Part shown: positions 44,253 through 55,680 of the stretch, piece after piece
Layout: each line of letters begins with the position of its first letter
Position numbering within the stretch: position 1 is the first letter of the stretch
Assembly (NCBI GenBank): GCA_017427415.1
Contig: JAFRSU010000072.1
Coordinates: 62,001 to 126,000, forward strand
Source: Lachnospiraceae bacterium
GTDB taxonomy: Bacteria > Bacillota > Clostridia > Lachnospirales > Lachnospiraceae
Direction of reading: 5' to 3'
DNA: 64,000 bases
The notes under the pieces: model-generated
What the model saw: the letters and a program-made list of their open reading frames with translations, nothing else
What the model was told of the DNA's origin: nothing
Database searches by the model: none
Program-made: the position numbers and the translations under genes

Positions 44253-44339
44253 ATGAACCTCCGCTATTACGTATGCTTATCCCGTTCCTGCCATCCGGGT
44301 ATCCCGGAGCCATGTTACATGGATATAAATCTGTAGAAA

Positions 44340-44368
44340 ATCATATACTATAAAATCTTTAAAGACAA
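44340..44368 (-). promoter_or_regulatory. promoter of the GH3 gene
   Basis: -35 TTGTCT (44363-44368), 17-nt spacer, -10 TATGAT (44340-44345). The ~85-nt leader contains two small hairpins, CCGGG-TAT-CCCGG and CCATGT-T-ACATGG. Confidence 0.6.
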
Positions 44369-44388
44369 TGTATTAAAATGAAAAAAAA

Positions 44389-44408
44389 GACGGACTTTCT
44401 TGTCCGTC
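44389..44408 (-). terminator. terminator of the Nudix gene
   Basis: GACGGAC/GTCCGTC stem with a 6-nt loop followed on the minus strand by TTTTTTTT, directly after the Nudix stop codon. Confidence 0.9.
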
Positions 44409-44412
44409 AATA

Positions 44413-44883
44413 TTAGTCAACGATCACTTCTTTTAATTCGTCACCGTCGTACACGAGCTTCATAGTGAAGAATTCATCATCCTTAAACATCTCATCAAAC
44501 ATCCTTTTATCACCTTCCCAGACAGGAAGCGAGTAGACGTCCTTCTTATTAACCCACTTCAGCTCGCCCTCGTCACATTTTCTTAATGCCGGGTCTTCTT
44601 TTCCTATATAATCTGCTTCGAACAGATATATGTACTCGTCGTCATACTTGGGATTTATGAAGGTGATGATCGCACGCATCTTAAGGTTCCCGAGTTCTTC
44701 TCTTTTTATACCGGTCTCCTCGTTTATCTCCCTTACTATGCACTCAACCGGGGATTCCCCTTTTTCAAAGTGTCCTCCTATACCTAAGAACTTGCCGGAG
44801 TTCATATCCTTCCCGCCCTTATGTATGAACAGGATATCCTCACCCCGTCTTATATAGCATTCTGTAGTGATAATATAATCCAT
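44413..44883 (-). CDS. Nudix hydrolase (MutT/8-oxo-dGTP diphosphatase-like)
   Basis: 156 residues. The Nudix box (GX5EX7REUXEEXGU) is complete at residues 37-59 (GHFEKGE...REINEETGI). The region after it, LGNLKMRAIITFINPKYDDEYIYLFEAD, and the WVNKKDVYSLPVWEGDKRMFDEM tail match the 8-oxo-dGTP diphosphatase group of Firmicutes. Role: cleansing of oxidised nucleotides, inferred from family. Monocistronic between its own terminator and the atpC terminator. The start lies exactly 13 nt after the pseudoknot-forming element at 44897-44948. Confidence 0.88.
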   Translation of the reverse strand: MDYIITTECYIRRGEDILFIHKGGKDMNSGKFLGIGGHFEKGESPVECIVREINEETGIKREELGNLKMRAIITFINPKYDDEYIYLFEADYIGKEDPALRKCDEGELKWVNKKDVYSLPVWEGDKRMFDEMFKDDEFFTMKLVYDGDELKEVIVD

Positions 44884-44896
44884 ACTTCGTACCTTG

Positions 44897-44948
44897 CCGC
44901 AGGCATGGTTACATATCGGTGTCGTGCCTGCCGCGGCACCGATGAAAG
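44897..44948 (-). promoter_or_regulatory. pseudoknot-forming 5' UTR element, copy 2
   Basis: Read on the minus strand: hairpin ATCGGTG/CACCGAT plus two inner pairs, with GCAGGCA in the loop (44925-44931). The loop is complementary to TGCCTGC at 44899-44905, giving a 7-bp pseudoknot helix. It ends 13 nt before the Nudix ATG, as copy 1 does before DUF6145. A C-G pair in copy 1 is A-T here, a compensatory change. A TATAAT at about 44950-44957 may start this transcript at the element's 5' end. Confidence 0.6.
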
Positions 44949-44961
44949 TTATTATACAAAA

Positions 44962-44980
44962 GCACCGGAAACCCCGGTGC
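44962..44980 (-). terminator. terminator of the ATP synthase operon
   Basis: GCACCGG/CCGGTGC stem with a 5-nt loop, then TTTTG on the minus strand, 8 nt after the atpC stop. Confidence 0.75.
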
Positions 44981-44987
44981 CAAGTAT

Positions 44988-45416
44988 TTATGATAATGTT
45001 CTGTCGCCCGAAGTATTCCTGTTCTTAACCTTTAAGGCATTTATGGCTCTCGCTATGGAGAGCTGGGTCTTCATGAAATCCCTTCTGGCTTTCTTTTCCT
45101 CTTCCTCTATCCTTGCCTCTTCTTCTTTTCTGCGTTCAAGCTCTTTTTCCCATTCATCGGGTGCCGCTGCCGCATCACACAGGAGTCTTGCATCATTCCG
45201 GGAGATATCAAACATGCCTTTTGATACCATGCATTCCTTCTCCGTACCGTCGGGAAGTTTAAACTTCACCAGTCCGTCACCTATTACCGCCGTCATGGCA
45301 GGGTGATGTGCCATGATACCTATCATTCCGTCGCTGATCGGAAGGACCAGGGATACACAGTCCCCTTTATAAAACGGCATCTCAGGTGATAATATTTCCA
45401 AATGAAATGTATCCAT
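44988..45416 (-). CDS. atpC: ATP synthase F1 epsilon subunit
   Basis: 142 residues. Beta-sandwich N-domain (FHLEILSPEMPFYKGDCVSLVLPISDGMIGIMAHHPAMTAVIGDG) and a C-terminal helical hairpin (EKELERRKEEEARIEEEEKKARRDFMKTQLSIARA). It forms part of the rotor stalk and can inhibit ATP hydrolysis. Last gene of the operon, 82 bp after atpD with a hairpin at the atpD stop. The Arg/Glu-rich C-terminal helix is slightly long. Confidence 0.95.
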   Translation of the reverse strand: MDTFHLEILSPEMPFYKGDCVSLVLPISDGMIGIMAHHPAMTAVIGDGLVKFKLPDGTEKECMVSKGMFDISRNDARLLCDAAAAPDEWEKELERRKEEEARIEEEEKKARRDFMKTQLSIARAINALKVKNRNTSGDRTLS

Positions 45417-45486
45417 TATTATTCCTCTTGTATATGTATTGCCCCTTCACATTCGTTCGGCGGCATGTCGGTCGGAACATTATATG

Positions 45487-46947
<1,461 letters not shown>

Positions 46948-46979
46948 TTAACCTCTGTTTATCTATGGTCTTGTCACAT

Positions 46980-47861
46980 TCATGATTTTTTCTTGCGTAG
47001 TGCCTTGCCGCCCGATGCGAGCTCGGTCATTTCTCTTGTTATGGCAGCCTGCCGGATGCCGTTATATTCTACCTTAAGTCTTTTTAAGATATCCTCCGCA
47101 TTATCACCGGCTGTTTTCATAGCTGACATTCTCGCATCCTGTTCGCTGCAGTAGCTGTCTACAAGTGCACTGTATATAAAGCCCGTGATCAGGCTCGGTA
47201 CTATTCCGTCCAACACTTTTTCCGGACTCGGATAATACTCTTTTCCGAAAGGAAGATCGAACTCATTTGAGTCATAGAATTCACTCTTATCCAGTGGCAG
47301 CAGGCATCTGTTTTTCAGTTCCTCAGGCCTTCCTGCCATATAGTGTGTATAGATGATATCTATCTCGTCCACTATGTCATTATTGTAATATCTTAAGAGT
47401 TCATTCGTTATCTGCTTTGCCTTCCATATAGTGGGGAACGATGCCGAATACCTGAAATCCTGAGCTACCCGGTATTTTTTATTTAAAAAATAATTCCACC
47501 CGTACTCACCTACATTGAAAAGGATCATATCCTCGTGAGCATTCAGCTGCTCCTCAGCCTTTTTTATAGCTATATGATTGTAGCTTCCTGAAAGTCCCTT
47601 ATCGGATGTGATAAGAAGAAGTGCTCTTCCCACTATTCCTCCCAGGTCCTGATTCTTAAAATATCTGTCGATGGTCTCCGGCATATAATGTAGAAGCTCG
47701 CCTATCTCTTCTCTTACTGCGACGAAAAACGGAGTGGTTTTTTCTATCTCACGTCTGGCTTTACGCATTTTTACGGAGGATATCATATACATGGCATCCG
47801 TAACCTTTTTCGTCTCTGATATGCTTTTGATCCTGGTTTTTATTTCCGCAGCACCTGACAT
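46980..47861 (-). CDS. atpG: ATP synthase F1 gamma subunit
   Basis: 293 residues. N-terminal helix EIKTRIKSISETKKVTDAMYMISSVKMRKA, LLITSDKGLSGSYN in the Rossmann-like core, and the C-terminal helix EYNGIRQAAITREMTELASGG. It is the central rotor shaft. The second residue context (SGAAEIK) is usual. It lies 23 bp after atpA, across a copy of the dispersed hairpin repeat. Confidence 0.96.
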   Translation of the reverse strand: MSGAAEIKTRIKSISETKKVTDAMYMISSVKMRKARREIEKTTPFFVAVREEIGELLHYMPETIDRYFKNQDLGGIVGRALLLITSDKGLSGSYNHIAIKKAEEQLNAHEDMILFNVGEYGWNYFLNKKYRVAQDFRYSASFPTIWKAKQITNELLRYYNNDIVDEIDIIYTHYMAGRPEELKNRCLLPLDKSEFYDSNEFDLPFGKEYYPSPEKVLDGIVPSLITGFIYSALVDSYCSEQDARMSAMKTAGDNAEDILKRLKVEYNGIRQAAITREMTELASGGKALRKKKS

Positions 47862-47880
47862 GATGTCCTCCTTTCTTTAA

Positions 47881-47915
47881 CCCCTCATCCGCCTGCTTTG
47901 CAGGCACCTTCCCCT
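47881..47915. repeat. dispersed hairpin repeat, copy 3 (partial)
   Basis: CCCCTCATCCGCCTGCTTTGCAGGCACCTTCCCCT, with stem GCCTGC-TTT-GCAGGC, a third version of the first hairpin of copies 1 and 2. The second hairpin is incomplete. It encodes the last nine residues and stop codon of AtpA. Confidence 0.75.
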
Positions 47916-49795
47916 CTTTCTTTAAAGAACTGCTTTGCAGCCTTCAGTACTTTTTTCTGAAGATTTTCCGAATAAACCTTCTTATGTTCGATGGTCAGAC
48001 ACAGTGTACCGTTCTCTTTTGCAAACCAGTCGAGTAACTCGCGTGCCACCTTAGGTATCTCCTTTTGAGGGATACTTAAGAACATCTTTTCCCGTGCACA
48101 CATAAGAAGGATAACCTGCTCATGAAGTGCCAGCGGAGACTGGTTGGGCTGTTTTAAGAGCTGCATAAGTCCCGCACCGTATTTTAACTGGATAACGGTC
48201 TGGTCATCGAGGTCGCTTCCGAACTGTGAAAATACCTGCATCTCACGGTACTGTGCAAGGTCGAGTCTGAGTGTCCCTACCGACTTCTTCATGACATTCG
48301 TCTGTGCAGCCGAACCTACACGGGATACTGACAGACCTACATTGACCGCAGGACGCTGTCCGGAATTGAATAACTCGGTGTCTAAGAATATCTGGCCGTC
48401 CGTGATGGAAATGATATTGGTCGGAATATATGCGGATACATCACCGGCCTGTGTTTCCACTATAGGCAGCGCAGTCATGCTGCCGCCCCCCTTTTCATCG
48501 GAGAGCTGGGCTGATCTCTCAAGAAGTCTTGAATGAAGATAAAATACATCGCCGGGGTATGCTTCACGTCCGGGAGCTCTCTCTAAGAGAAGACTTATGG
48601 TACGGTAAGCTACCGCATGCTTTGAAAGATCGTCATATATGATAAGCGTATCTCTTCCGTGATCCATAAAGTACTCTGCCACGGCACAGCCTGCATAGGG
48701 TGCTATATACTGGAGCGAAGCCGAATCGCTTGCGGGGGAAGATACTATTACGGTATAATCCATCGCACCGTTTTTCTTTAATGTATTAACCACCTTTGCC
48801 ACAGAGCTTGCCTTCTGGCTGATAGCTACATATACGCATACCACATCCTTACCCTTCTGGTTTAATATGGTATCTATGGCAACAGAGGTTTTTCCTGTCT
48901 GACGGTCGCCGATTATAAGCTCACGCTGGCCTCTTCCTATAGGGAACATGGAGTCGATAGTAAGTATGCCTGTCTCTAAGGGCGAACATACCGATTTTCT
49001 GTCTATGATACCGGGAGCCGGTCTTTCTATAGGATAATATCTCTTTGCACCGATATCGGGACCGCCGTCTATGGGCTTACCCAAAGGATCGATCATACGG
49101 CCGAGTATCCTGTTGCTGATGGGGATACCTGCGGTACGTCCGGTACGCACTACACGCTGTCCTTCTACGATCTCAGAGGCATCTCCGAATAATACTACAC
49201 CTGTAGTCCCATTGGTTCTTATGTCCTGTGCCATGCCTTTTACGCCGCATTCAAACAGGACTATCTCACCGTATTCGACCTCTTTTAATCCTGCTATGAC
49301 AGCTATGCCGTCACCTACGGTAAGGACTTCGCCCACCTGCTGGAAACCGAGGTTCAACTTAAAATCCTTGATATCTTCCTTTATCAGTGAGATGATATTT
49401 TTGATCTTCTTTTCTTTCGGAAGCTTCTGAATGGAACGTCTGAGCTGCCTTATACGGCCGAGCGTAGTCCAGTCGTAATTATCGTCGCCGACAAAAATAT
49501 TAAAACCGTCGGCTGCGCTCGGATCGTTTTCTATCACTATCTCTACCGAAGAAGCGCCGTATTTTTCCTGCATGATGGCAGCGATAGCCTTCTGCTGTTC
49601 CGCGTCAGGCGGTGTCACACAGCGTATCTCAACCTTTAAGGGCTGTTCCTCTTCCGGTTCGGTGCTGTTCTCTGCCGTATCGCCGGATTCTTCCCCTTCA
49701 GCCGGCAGCAAGCCTTTAGCCGCGAGTTCGGCCTTCTTGGCTTTTTCCTCATCTTCAGCAAGTTTCAATAAGTTTTCAAAGGTTTCATCTATCAT
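47885..49795 (-). CDS. atpA: ATP synthase F1 alpha subunit with N-terminal delta-subunit-like domain
   Basis: 636 residues, about 125 more than usual. Residues 1-50 are an acidic/Ala-rich segment. Residues about 53-125 resemble the C-terminal domain of the delta subunit (AtpH/OSCP): [55 protein letters not shown]. From about 126 a normal alpha subunit follows: [26 protein letters not shown], Walker [10 protein letters not shown]. No separate atpH exists between atpF and atpA, so this domain probably attaches alpha directly to the b stalk (inference). The last residues GEGACKAGG come from a dispersed repeat. The start overlaps the atpF stop by 4 bp. Confidence 0.95.
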   Translation of the reverse strand: MIDETFENLLKLAEDEEKAKKAELAAKGLLPAEGEESGDTAENSTEPEEEQPLKVEIRCVTPPDAEQQKAIAAIMQEKYGASSVEIVIENDPSAADGFNIFVGDDNYDWTTLGRIRQLRRSIQKLPKEKKIKNIISLIKEDIKDFKLNLGFQQVGEVLTVGDGIAVIAGLKEVEYGEIVLFECGVKGMAQDIRTNGTTGVVLFGDASEIVEGQRVVRTGRTAGIPISNRILGRMIDPLGKPIDGGPDIGAKRYYPIERPAPGIIDRKSVCSPLETGILTIDSMFPIGRGQRELIIGDRQTGKTSVAIDTILNQKGKDVVCVYVAISQKASSVAKVVNTLKKNGAMDYTVIVSSPASDSASLQYIAPYAGCAVAEYFMDHGRDTLIIYDDLSKHAVAYRTISLLLERAPGREAYPGDVFYLHSRLLERSAQLSDEKGGGSMTALPIVETQAGDVSAYIPTNIISITDGQIFLDTELFNSGQRPAVNVGLSVSRVGSAAQTNVMKKSVGTLRLDLAQYREMQVFSQFGSDLDDQTVIQLKYGAGLMQLLKQPNQSPLALHEQVILLMCAREKMFLSIPQKEIPKVARELLDWFAKENGTLCLTIEHKKVYSENLQKKVLKAAKQFFKERGEGACKAGG

Positions 49796-50286
49796 TGTGC
49801 ATCCCTTACCATACTCTTTATAAATTCATCATAAAGTTCATGCGTTTTCTGAGGTGTTGCATTGCTCTCCAAAAGCTTCTGGGTAGCCTCTACTACCAGC
49901 TCTCCGATCTCAGTCTGGGCAGAATCAAGTATATGGTCCTTACGTTCCTCAGCCTGCTGTTCTGCCTCTGAGATAATGGCGGAAGCCTTTTCCTGTGCAT
50001 TGTTTATGTATTCCTTAGCTGCCGTAGCTGTCTCATTCTTGGCATTAAGGCGCATTTCTTCTATCTCGGCATCCACACCTGAAAGCTTCTGTTCATATTC
50101 GGCTTTAAGGCTTTCATTTTCTTTAAGCCCCTCGGCTATCTCTTTTTCCTTGTCCTCAAAATACTGCTTTCTGTCCGCCATAAACTTTTTGACCGGCTTA
50201 AAAAGAAGCAATGTCAGCCCGCCGGCTAAGATCACGAAGTTCAGCATATGCAGCAGTATCTGAACTATATCTATATTAAGTGGCAT
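49792..50286 (-). CDS. atpF: ATP synthase F0 b subunit
   Basis: 164 residues. N-terminal membrane helix ([23 protein letters not shown]), the usual [14 protein letters not shown] junction, and a long charged helix to the end. It is the peripheral stalk that normally binds delta. The C-terminus ([23 protein letters not shown]) is standard, with no delta fused here. ATG 50286 is chosen because GGAGG lies 7 nt upstream; the longer frame to 50331 is not needed. It overlaps atpA by 4 bp. Confidence 0.95.
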   Translation of the reverse strand: MPLNIDIVQILLHMLNFVILAGGLTLLLFKPVKKFMADRKQYFEDKEKEIAEGLKENESLKAEYEQKLSGVDAEIEEMRLNAKNETATAAKEYINNAQEKASAIISEAEQQAEERKDHILDSAQTEIGELVVEATQKLLESNATPQKTHELYDEFIKSMVRDAQ

Positions 50287-50315
50287 TTTTATCCTCCATA
50301 TTATGATGTTGAGGT

Positions 50316-50390
50316 ATCCCGTCAAAGTCACCTCGAAAACGCCTTCAGCGTTTCCTCGGTAACAAAACGATGCTTCGCATCTCTGTTTTG

Positions 50391-50393
<3 letters not shown>
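50316..50393. repeat. two hairpins between atpE and atpF
   Basis: On the minus strand, AACAAAAC...GATGC-GAA-GCATC-GTTTTGTT starts at the atpE stop codon. A second hairpin around AAACGC/GCGTTT follows. The strong first stem directly after atpE could protect the atpE message and raise c-subunit yield. Confidence 0.6.
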
Positions 50394-51609
<1,216 letters not shown>

Positions 51610-51693
51610 GTTCTCGCCTTCTTTTTTATGTTCTAAACCTTTGTTGCTGCAAGAGGGCCTGCAGCAAGGGTATCCGGTTTCCGTACTTTAAAA

Positions 51694-51723
51694 GGCAGGT
51701 CCGAAAACCTGCCCATTATTATA
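51694..51723 (-). promoter_or_regulatory. likely ATP synthase promoter and 5' hairpin (or fucU terminator)
   Basis: The minus strand shows TGTATAAT (-10 at 51718-51723, weak -35 TAGATA), then GGCAGGT/ACCTGCC (51694-51713). If transcription starts near 51711 the hairpin would cap the mRNA. Alternatively, with the following TTTT it ends the fucU transcript. A second hairpin, TTGCTGCA/TGCAGCAA, lies near 51641-51668. Confidence 0.45.
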
Positions 51724-51774
51724 CACCTTTTTGTAAAATATATCTACAATTATTTTAAGTATGATATTTTCCGC

Positions 51775-52212
51775 TTATAATACACAGCCCTTCTGTAGTA
51801 TGACATTTGCATACTGGCTGGTCTCCGAGGTAGCTATGACGGCATATGCCTTCTTAGCCTCCTCATAGAATGCAAAACGTTCAAGCTTCTGTATGACTTT
51901 TGTTCCGCGGGGCTCTTCTTTCTTTATCATCTTCTCATAAGTTTTCCATATGGATACATCGGCGTTGTCCCCCGGTACCCTTTCCATAAGGCTGACCGGC
52001 TTTTCTATATACTGATCGAGAGGGAATACCTGCAGGATTGCCTCAAGTATCTCCGGTACACCGTGCCCGTCCATCCTTATAACTATACCGTTTTTTCCCA
52101 TGGTCTCTGCCGGGAAGTTCCCGTCCGCTATGACTATGGTATCGCTGTGTCCCATCTCGCATAAAACCTTAAGTAATTCAGGTGAAAGCATGGGTGAAAT
52201 TCCTTTTAACAT
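51775..52212 (-). CDS. fucU: L-fucose mutarotase-like protein (FucU/RbsD family)
   Basis: 145 residues. MLKGISPMLSPELLKVLCEMGHSDTIVIADGNFPA carries the conserved catalytic His/Asp of the family, and VQKGCVL-like VILQKGCVL ends the chain. FucU interconverts anomers of L-fucose, and RbsD acts on ribose; L-galactose differs from L-fucose only at C6. GGAGG lies 6 nt before the ATG, just beside the end of the structured element. Last gene of the sugar-acid cluster, so a role in preparing the aldose for oxidation is likely (inference). Confidence 0.9.
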   Translation of the reverse strand: MLKGISPMLSPELLKVLCEMGHSDTIVIADGNFPAETMGKNGIVIRMDGHGVPEILEAILQVFPLDQYIEKPVSLMERVPGDNADVSIWKTYEKMIKKEEPRGTKVIQKLERFAFYEEAKKAYAVIATSETSQYANVILQKGCVL

Positions 52213-52229
52213 ATATTACCTCCGTGAAT

Positions 52230-52407
52230 CACTATTCACGGTTGGGTAAAAACACTCATAAACTTTCCGGCTGTCGCCGGAACCCGCCGCATACGCGGCT
52301 TATGTTTACTCGTGTGTTTTACCCAGCCTACATGCTTAATCTGCCAAAGTACATTCCTGCAAGCAAGCTTGCGTAATGTACTTTATGCAGATTTGCCGTG
52401 AATAGTG
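52230..52407 (-). repeat. structured inverted-repeat element, copy B
   Basis: 178 bp bounded by 12-bp inverted repeats (52230-52241 and 52396-52407, CACTATTCACGG). It has the same layout as copy A in reverse orientation: arm AATCTGC...GCAGATT with inner stem AAAGTACATT/AATGTACTTT, and arm GGGTAAAA.../...TTTTACCC with the GCCGC/GCGGC and CCGGC/GCCGG hairpins. The core CGCAAGCTTGCTTGCAG is identical to copy A while the stems differ with pairing kept. It occupies the whole gap between the lactonase-like gene and fucU. Confidence 0.85.
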
Positions 52408-52410
52408 TTA

Positions 52411-53376
52411 TTATAGCATATTTTCAATCTCCGGCATCGGTTTGAGCCCTTTAAAGCCGTAGAACCTTACTGCATTTTCTCCCAAAAACATCCTCTTTTC
52501 TTCCACCGTCATCTTGGGAGTATCAAGGATGAACCTGACCGCACTCTTGTATGTGATATCCGTCATGGTCCTCGGATAATCGCTTCCCCACATGAGTTTT
52601 TCCATACCGCAGATATCCGCAGCTTCTTTTATGGCATCTATCGCTGACGGATACGGATAAAACTCCTTATGGAACAGCCATGTAAGACCTCCGCTCTCGA
52701 TATATACATTCTTATTCTTTGCCAAGGCTATCTGCTCCTGCCAGCCGGGCGTAGTCACCATACCGAAGTGTCCGATGGCGATCTTTAGGTCAGGGCACTC
52801 ATCTATCACTTTCTGAAGACTTTCAACCTGCTCATTTCCGTCAGCCATATCAATCGAAATGTATTTACCTGCCGCCTCAACCTTTTTGAAAATACCGATA
52901 TGAGCCATAAGGTCCTTATTTTTCAGCCGACAGGCACATATCTTAACACCGTCAAACCTATCAGGATTAAAGCCGTCTAAATGGTTCTGCCTGCAGGTTC
53001 CGGATATTGTTTCTCCGTTCCCGTTCTGCTTATCCATCGCTCGCCGGTCTTCTGTATACCCCTCATCCTCATACAGTGCTGTTATTCTGAATCTGTCCGG
53101 ATACCTATCCTTTACCCTTACCAGATATTCGTCCTGGTTGCCGTCCAGATACTCCTGTGTCACGGCACAGGCATTTACTCCCGCGTAATCCATATTTGCT
53201 ATCAGGCGTTCCGCGGTATTTTTGTTGTCCTCCATGTACGGAGGCATCATCTGATGTATACCTCCTAAAAATGAGCTTTTTCCGTTGCCCAGGCTCCTCA
53301 CCGGAAGCCCGCCCACACATCCGTCCTGTTTCTCCCACAGATGTAGGTGTGCATCTATTATCACGAAATCCGACAT
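52411..53376 (-). CDS. amidohydrolase-family sugar lactonase-like protein
   Basis: 321 residues, Amidohydrolase_2 TIM barrel. The start FVIIDAHLHLWEKQ has the HxH metal motif. IAIGHFGM and MWGSDYP (catalytic Asp) follow, then FLGENAVRFYGF at the end. L-fucono- and L-galactono-1,5-lactonases and 2-pyrone dicarboxylate lactonase belong to this group. Sitting between FucU and L-galactonate-type genes, an aldonolactonase role is likely (inference). Its start overlaps the histidine-kinase stop by 16 bp, so translation is coupled. Confidence 0.8.
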   Translation of the reverse strand: MSDFVIIDAHLHLWEKQDGCVGGLPVRSLGNGKSSFLGGIHQMMPPYMEDNKNTAERLIANMDYAGVNACAVTQEYLDGNQDEYLVRVKDRYPDRFRITALYEDEGYTEDRRAMDKQNGNGETISGTCRQNHLDGFNPDRFDGVKICACRLKNKDLMAHIGIFKKVEAAGKYISIDMADGNEQVESLQKVIDECPDLKIAIGHFGMVTTPGWQEQIALAKNKNVYIESGGLTWLFHKEFYPYPSAIDAIKEAADICGMEKLMWGSDYPRTMTDITYKSAVRFILDTPKMTVEEKRMFLGENAVRFYGFKGLKPMPEIENML

Positions 53377-55655
53377 AATATTTCCTCTATATTTCTGACT
53401 AAAGTCCCATATGCATCAAGCATCCCTTCATGCTCTGACTCTATAAATGCTGTATTCCCGTCTTTAGCCGCATATTCAAGATCCTTTGCCTTATCTGAAA
53501 CCCCGGCTGCTCCTATGGTCTTTGAAGTGCCTTTTAAAGCATGGACTTTTATTTCATAGTTCTTCCAGTCCTTTTCTTCAAAGCTTTTAACAAGGGCATT
53601 TTCAGTATCCCCGTAAGCCGCAGCATAATCCCGCAATATCTCAAGATAAAAATCTTCGTCTCCCGCAGCATATCCGAGTCCTGTCTTTACACTGATGCCG
53701 GCTTTTTCCAGTTCCTTTAAGCGTACATCTTCTTTTTCTCCAGTTTCCGAAGCAGTCTCCCGGCTTTCCGATATCTCCTTAAGTTTTCCCTTCGGAAGCC
53801 ATTTCCGGAATATCGCCGTAAGTGCAGCTCCGTCTATGGGTTTTGTAAGATAATCGGAGAATCCGCTCTTTAAATACATTTCTCTCGCCCCCGAAATAGC
53901 ATTGGCTGTCAGGGCAATATAGGGGATACTACCGACCTTGTCCGGATACTCCTGCTTTAGCCTTAAAAGAGTGGCGATACCGTCCATCTCGGGCATCTGA
54001 TGATCAAGGAATACTATATCATAGTTGTTTTTCCCGATCATTTCTATGGCATCAAAACCGCTCGCCGCAGTATCTATATGCATCTGCGACTGCTTGAGCA
54101 GTCCTTTAAATACCATAAGGTTCATCGGAACATCATCAACTGCCAGAACATGCACATCAGGAGCTGTAAAATCCTCCCTGTATACATCGACCCCGTTATC
54201 CGCTTCCGGTATATCGAGATCTATCTCTCCTACAGGCACAGCATCTATGATCTTCTGTTCCAACAGGAAACTGAATACGGATCCCTTTCCGACAGTGCTC
54301 TCAACCTCAAGCCTGCTGTTCATGAGCTTTAAGAATTTTACGGTAATGGGAAGCCCCAAGCCCGTACCCTCAATAGTATGGGTTTTCTCTTCCACTCTCG
54401 AAAACTCCGAAAAAAGCTTCTCTATATTATCCTTTTGGATACCCATACCGGTATCCTTTACCTCAAAGTACAGCTTTGCTGCAGCGCCCTTTATTTCCTT
54501 AAGGCTTATTTTCAGGATAACTTCGCCCTTTTTCGTATATTTCACGGCATTGGTAAGCAAGTTCATAAGTATCTGTCCGATCCTGACCACATCACCGGAA
54601 AGCTTTTTAGGAATCTTACGGTCAATATCAAGTTTAAGCTCCAGCCCCTTTTCATCGGCTCGCGGTTTGATCATCCTGACAAGCTCCGCTACGACAGCGG
54701 CGGTATCATAATCGCCGTTTACCAGTTCCATTTTCCCGGCCTCAACCTTTGAAAGATCGAGAATATCATTTACTAATGACAGCAGGGTCTGACCGCTTTT
54801 TTTGATATTTGAGGCATATGAAAAAACATCCTTTTCATTGGTCTCACGCAATATCATTTCATTAAAACCGAGCATGGAGTTGATAGGTGTCCTTATCTCA
54901 TGGGACATATTTGCCAGGAACTCGCTTTTTACCTTATTGGCCGATTGAGCCTCCTGCTTTGCCTTTTCAAGTTCATTAAGCGTATTTATCAGCTTGCGGT
55001 AATCCGGGGTTTCCAGTGAAAACATCACCATAAGAAGTGCTATCGGTACCACTCCGAATATCAGATAAAGCTCGTTAAGGAAAACCAGCTGGATGGTCAT
55101 GGCAACAAAGACAACCACTACGAACGTAACGCATGATATCCACTGTCTTTTTGAGAAACACCTGCGATACAGGATTATAAACAACATTGAGGCAATCATA
55201 AATATCGCAGGAGCTATATATCCTACTACATAAAGACTTCCATGGTGATATACGCCTTCTGCGTCAAAGGTGAACTGGAGTCCCGTAAAAGGATTGGTCA
55301 ATGAAAAAACAAACAACAGGATTATAACAACCCGCCTGAAGACCTCATAAACTTTATTTCTTGTGATCTCGGCTATATAGCTTACAACATATCTTTCAAA
55401 AGCCACAGTCGTTATAAATCCGCATATAAAATACCCGGAGGTAAGAATATGGTTTATGACATTCAGTTTCGGACTTTCTATCGATATAGTGACTGCCGAT
55501 GCCATGTCAAGGATCTGGGAAGCCAGGATACCATATACCATTTTCAAAAATGCCTTGTCGCTTCTGGTCCTTGCCACATAATTCATCCTGAAATTATAGG
55601 CAATTACCAAAGTAACTATGCTCCCCAAAATCTCAAAGTCTATATTATACTTCAT
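53361..55655 (-). CDS. membrane hybrid histidine kinase with receiver and Hpt domains
   Basis: 764 residues. About 1-215: seven hydrophobic segments forming a membrane sensor. About 245-310: HisKA with the phospho-acceptor His252 in NMSHEIRTPINSM. About 330-470: HATPase (GTGLGLPITVKFLK). About 510-630: receiver with VLAVDDVPMN and the Asp in IVFLDHQMPEMDG. About 660-764: Hpt with the His in VHALKGTSKTIG. No DNA-binding output is attached, so a separate regulator or a c-di-GMP type target is needed. It lies 25 bp after uxaA and overlaps the lactonase gene. Sensing of the operon's substrate is inference. Confidence 0.93.
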   Translation of the reverse strand: MKYNIDFEILGSIVTLVIAYNFRMNYVARTRSDKAFLKMVYGILASQILDMASAVTISIESPKLNVINHILTSGYFICGFITTVAFERYVVSYIAEITRNKVYEVFRRVVIILLFVFSLTNPFTGLQFTFDAEGVYHHGSLYVVGYIAPAIFMIASMLFIILYRRCFSKRQWISCVTFVVVVFVAMTIQLVFLNELYLIFGVVPIALLMVMFSLETPDYRKLINTLNELEKAKQEAQSANKVKSEFLANMSHEIRTPINSMLGFNEMILRETNEKDVFSYASNIKKSGQTLLSLVNDILDLSKVEAGKMELVNGDYDTAAVVAELVRMIKPRADEKGLELKLDIDRKIPKKLSGDVVRIGQILMNLLTNAVKYTKKGEVILKISLKEIKGAAAKLYFEVKDTGMGIQKDNIEKLFSEFSRVEEKTHTIEGTGLGLPITVKFLKLMNSRLEVESTVGKGSVFSFLLEQKIIDAVPVGEIDLDIPEADNGVDVYREDFTAPDVHVLAVDDVPMNLMVFKGLLKQSQMHIDTAASGFDAIEMIGKNNYDIVFLDHQMPEMDGIATLLRLKQEYPDKVGSIPYIALTANAISGAREMYLKSGFSDYLTKPIDGAALTAIFRKWLPKGKLKEISESRETASETGEKEDVRLKELEKAGISVKTGLGYAAGDEDFYLEILRDYAAAYGDTENALVKSFEEKDWKNYEIKVHALKGTSKTIGAAGVSDKAKDLEYAAKDGNTAFIESEHEGMLDAYGTLVRNIEEILCRIS

Positions 55656-55680
55656 TAACTAACCCCGCATTATAAACCTT

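Noticed and set aside
51694..51713. Simple terminator for fucU
   Set aside because: Not fully rejected, but a TATAAT directly upstream would place the hairpin at the 5' end of the atp message, so it was not listed as a plain terminator.
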